From positions 310,001 through 374,000 of the forward strand of contig JANXBN010000001.1 of NCBI GenBank assembly GCA_025060635.1: a stretch of 64,000 nucleotides of DNA, given 5' to 3'. This DNA is from Candidatus Kryptonium sp. (GTDB taxonomy: Bacteria; Bacteroidota; Ignavibacteria; Kryptoniales; Kryptoniaceae). The notes below the pieces were generated by a model that worked only from the letters and a program-made list of their open reading frames with translations, did not search any database and was not told the origin of the DNA. Below are positions 62,038-64,000 of this stretch, piece after piece (the stretch's first letter is position 1; each line of letters starts with the position of its first letter). The position numbers were made by a program, and so were the translations under genes.

Positions 62038-63114
62038 ATGATGAATAAACTTTTTCTTTTTATCTTTGCTCTCACAACTTTTGCATTTGGGCAGGTTAGA
62101 ATACAAGTTTCGGCTCCTGCTTCACTTGATCAAGTTAACATTGCTGACCTTGATATTAGCCGATTAAGTGATCTACCACTTTTATTTACTGTGACAATTA
62201 CAAATTCTGGCGCGCCTACAAATTTGAAACTACGCTTTCAAGTTTTTGCGAAAGTCGGCAATGAACCAGAAGATATTTTAGTTGACGCATGGAGTTTGCC
62301 GTTTACCGTTGATAGAGGGGTGTTAAGTTTTACGAATCAAGATCTTGCATCAGGGCGAACCAATATAAGAAGTGATCGCGGGAGAACTCAAATTTACGAG
62401 GATAAAATAAGAAGGATAAAAGATCTTGCTCAATCAACTGGGAGATTGCCAGCAGGAAAGTATAGATTCTTAATTCAAATTTTGAATGAATCTGAATTAG
62501 CAATTTTGGATTCATGGGAAAAAATTTATGAAGTGATGAATCCATCAAGAATTGATCTTGTTTCTCCTGGAGCTCAGTCCGAAGTTAGAACACAATTTCC
62601 AATTTTCAAATGGTTCGCACCATATTTGAGAGAGTTTGAAATTTTAGTTTATGAAAAACTGCCAAATCAAACGACGCCCGAAGAGGTTGTTTCCGGAGAT
62701 AGAAATTTGAGATGGAGATATACAACAACGGAAACGCAAGTCCAATATCCACGAGAAGCTCTTCCGCTTGAGGATGGTAAGACATATTTCTGGTATGTAA
62801 AATCATATGTTCAGGGAAGTCGCGGTAGGGAAGAGGTTAGAAGTGAAATATGGAGTTTTGATGTAAGATTTGGCACAACAACACCGACGAGAATAACATT
62901 TAATCTCACCTCTGAACAACAGCGAACGCTTGAGAATCTTATCAGGATTTTAAATCAAAGTGGGGATTCTGAAATTGCATCTTTGCTAAGCAGAATCGTT
63001 TCGGACCTCGTAGTTTTGATTGATGGTAGACCAGCTACACCATCGGAAGTTGAAGAGATTATCAGATTTTTAAGGGACAGAAGCAGATATGAAATAATAA
63101 TTGAAGAACAATAA
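62038..63114 (+). CDS. exported protein with Ig/FN3-like domain, unknown function
   Basis: Secreted protein of 358 residues with a signal peptide ending near TFAFGQ. A first beta-rich domain (about residues 20-160) precedes an Ig/FN3-like domain (about 175-280) that contains SPGAQSEVRTQFPIFKW, a WKVYS-like strand and LPLEDGKTYFWYVKSYV, similar in style to the third domain of the lipoprotein at 33316-34290. The C-terminal part is helical and charged. The ribosome binding site GAGG is 6 bases upstream. It heads a cluster of secreted proteins at the right edge and overlaps no neighbour. Confidence 0.75.
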   Translation: MMNKLFLFIFALTTFAFGQVRIQVSAPASLDQVNIADLDISRLSDLPLLFTVTITNSGAPTNLKLRFQVFAKVGNEPEDILVDAWSLPFTVDRGVLSFTNQDLASGRTNIRSDRGRTQIYEDKIRRIKDLAQSTGRLPAGKYRFLIQILNESELAILDSWEKIYEVMNPSRIDLVSPGAQSEVRTQFPIFKWFAPYLREFEILVYEKLPNQTTPEEVVSGDRNLRWRYTTTETQVQYPREALPLEDGKTYFWYVKSYVQGSRGREEVRSEIWSFDVRFGTTTPTRITFNLTSEQQRTLENLIRILNQSGDSEIASLLSRIVSDLVVLIDGRPATPSEVEEIIRFLRDRSRYEIIIEEQ

Positions 63115-63139
63115 CGAAAAACAAAGGTTGAATGGAAAA

Positions 63140-63823
63140 ATGGGGAAAGATATTTTAAAAATCGGTTTAATTTTGGGTTTTGCTGCTTTATTTTTTGGCT
63201 TTGTAAATTATGTTCCGACTATAGCGGTCGTTCAGCTTGTTAAGAATAAAGCATATCACAAACCACCTCAAATACAGGACTGGAAGGTTGCGCAAAAAGG
63301 AACCAGTCTTATATCTGGAGCGATGGTTAAAACAGAACAGAAATCTTTCCTTCTTGTTAAGTTTCTTGATGGAAGTTTTTTAAGGGTTGGGGAAAATACG
63401 GTGCTTGAAATTATAGCTGAGAATCCAAAGGGAAACTATTCACGAAAGGTCAACATTGAAAACGGTGGGGTTGATTTCAAGGTAACAAAAATTAAGGGTA
63501 AATTTGAATTCACAACTCCTCTGTCGGTTGCGACAATAAGAGGTACTGAAGGTGTTCTTTTCTCAAGCTTTGAAGCTGATACTTTGATGGTAAGAGAGGG
63601 AGCAGTTTATTTGTTTAATAGATTTTCAAATTTAAGTGAAACTGTTGAAGAGGGAGAAATTGGGATATCAACAAGAGCGGGGGAAATTGTAGTGAGAGAG
63701 ATGACCGAAGGCGAAAGAGAAAGGTCTGAAGAAATAAGAAGATCTGTTGAAAAAAGAGAAATTGAGATAAGAGGTAAAACGGGGGAAGGAAGAGAGATCA
63801 GGATTAAAATAAAAGAAAAATAA
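63140..63823 (+). CDS. FecR-domain membrane protein
   Basis: Protein of 227 residues with one N-terminal membrane helix (about residues 6-30), then a FecR-like domain: GTSLISGAMVKTEQKSFLLVKFLDGSFLRVGENTVLEI and the second half FEFTTPLSVATIRGTEGVLFSS. The C-terminus is highly charged (Glu/Lys/Arg-rich repeats GEREIR-like). In classical systems FecR regulates an ECF sigma factor; none is found here. It probably acts as a stand-alone sensor or structural domain. The ATG at 63140 is preferred over a TTG at 63101 that would overlap the previous gene. Confidence 0.8.
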   Translation: MGKDILKIGLILGFAALFFGFVNYVPTIAVVQLVKNKAYHKPPQIQDWKVAQKGTSLISGAMVKTEQKSFLLVKFLDGSFLRVGENTVLEIIAENPKGNYSRKVNIENGGVDFKVTKIKGKFEFTTPLSVATIRGTEGVLFSSFEADTLMVREGAVYLFNRFSNLSETVEEGEIGISTRAGEIVVREMTEGERERSEEIRRSVEKREIEIRGKTGEGREIRIKIKEK

Positions 63824-63827
63824 TCCC

Positions 63828-64000
63828 ATGTCAAAAATTCTCGCTTTTTTTTGTTTATCTTTCCTTTTCACATTTATTTCCCCCGCTCAAACTAAATATA
63901 TCTTGAGCGTTGTCCCAACTCAAAGAGGTGTTAGTGGTGAGGAACTAAAGCTAAGAATTGAATTTACAAATGTGGCACAGATAATGGAAGCAAAATTGTT
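63828..64000 (+). CDS. exported protein, 3' end cut by window
   Basis: Open frame from the ATG at 63828 to the window end, at least 57 residues. The first 20 are a typical signal peptide (MSKILAFFCLSFLFTFISPA), followed by QTKYILSVVPTQRGVSGEE. It starts 4 bases after the FecR-like gene and continues the run of secreted proteins. The family cannot be judged from this fragment. Confidence 0.7.
   Translation, partial: MSKILAFFCLSFLFTFISPAQTKYILSVVPTQRGVSGEELKLRIEFTNVAQIMEAKL

Overview
The window reads as chromosome from a low-GC, Gram-negative bacterium of the FCB group (Bacteroidota, Ignavibacteriota or Kryptonia side). Two secreted proteins (11698-13701 and 56771-59344) end in type IX secretion sorting domains. 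There is also a TonB-dependent receptor with a carboxypeptidase-like N-terminal domain, a DUF2851-type protein, a 7TM-HD phosphodiesterase and several Bacteroidota-style lipoproteins. Two features are unlike typical Bacteroidota: most genes have clear GGAGG ribosome binding sites, and two promoters fit the sigma-70 consensus (TTGACT-17-TATAAT at 19535 and TTGACA-17-TATATT at 52498). My best guess is a thermophilic Ignavibacteria/Kryptonia-like lineage. The exact taxon is inference and no rRNA gene is present to test it.

Region 1 (1-11629) is a dense one-strand operon for aerobic phenol degradation by catechol meta-cleavage. A multicomponent diiron phenol hydroxylase (dmpLMNOP plus a displaced dmpK-like gene) makes catechol. 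Catechol 2,3-dioxygenase (dmpB), with its repair ferredoxin (dmpQ), opens the ring. Both the hydrolytic (dmpD) and the oxidative (dmpC, dmpI, dmpH) branches follow, and dmpE, dmpG and dmpF deliver pyruvate and acetyl-CoA. The order C-E-K-F-G-H-I-L-M-N-O-P-D-Q-B is close to a circular permutation of the Pseudomonas dmp order. A terminator closes the operon.

Region 2 (11698-37662) is mixed housekeeping: a T9SS cargo protein, an NrnA-type phosphoesterase with leucyl aminopeptidase, and a compact cysM-mec-cysO-moeZ cassette for cysteine synthesis from a protein thiocarboxylate, whose carrier protein ends in GGS instead of GG. It continues with a TPR protein, a diheme cytochrome lipoprotein, a glycosidase-like protein, a HAD hydrolase, a PgpH-like c-di-AMP phosphodiesterase, a Xer recombinase, an M20 peptidase, speD-speE for spermidine, and assorted lipoproteins and hydrolases.

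Region 3 (37729-42629) is a thiamine salvage operon: a TPP riboswitch with a terminator and a visible antiterminator, then a TonB receptor, thiamine pyrophosphokinase and a sodium:solute symporter.

Region 4 (42687-54504) carries core genes: rplM-rpsI, a strongly folded leader before rpsB-tsf, pyrH-frr, 5-FCL, a PspC-domain protein, an aldehyde dehydrogenase, proS, and pyrF coupled to a 43-residue membrane protein. A gap with a candidate structured RNA precedes an Lrp regulator and glnA.

Region 5 (54571-64000) has an unexplained lipoprotein and beta-barrel pair, a T9SS-exported amidase, dxr-rseP, and a run of secreted or FecR-like proteins that continues past the window end. No rRNA, tRNA, CRISPR array or insertion sequence was recognised.
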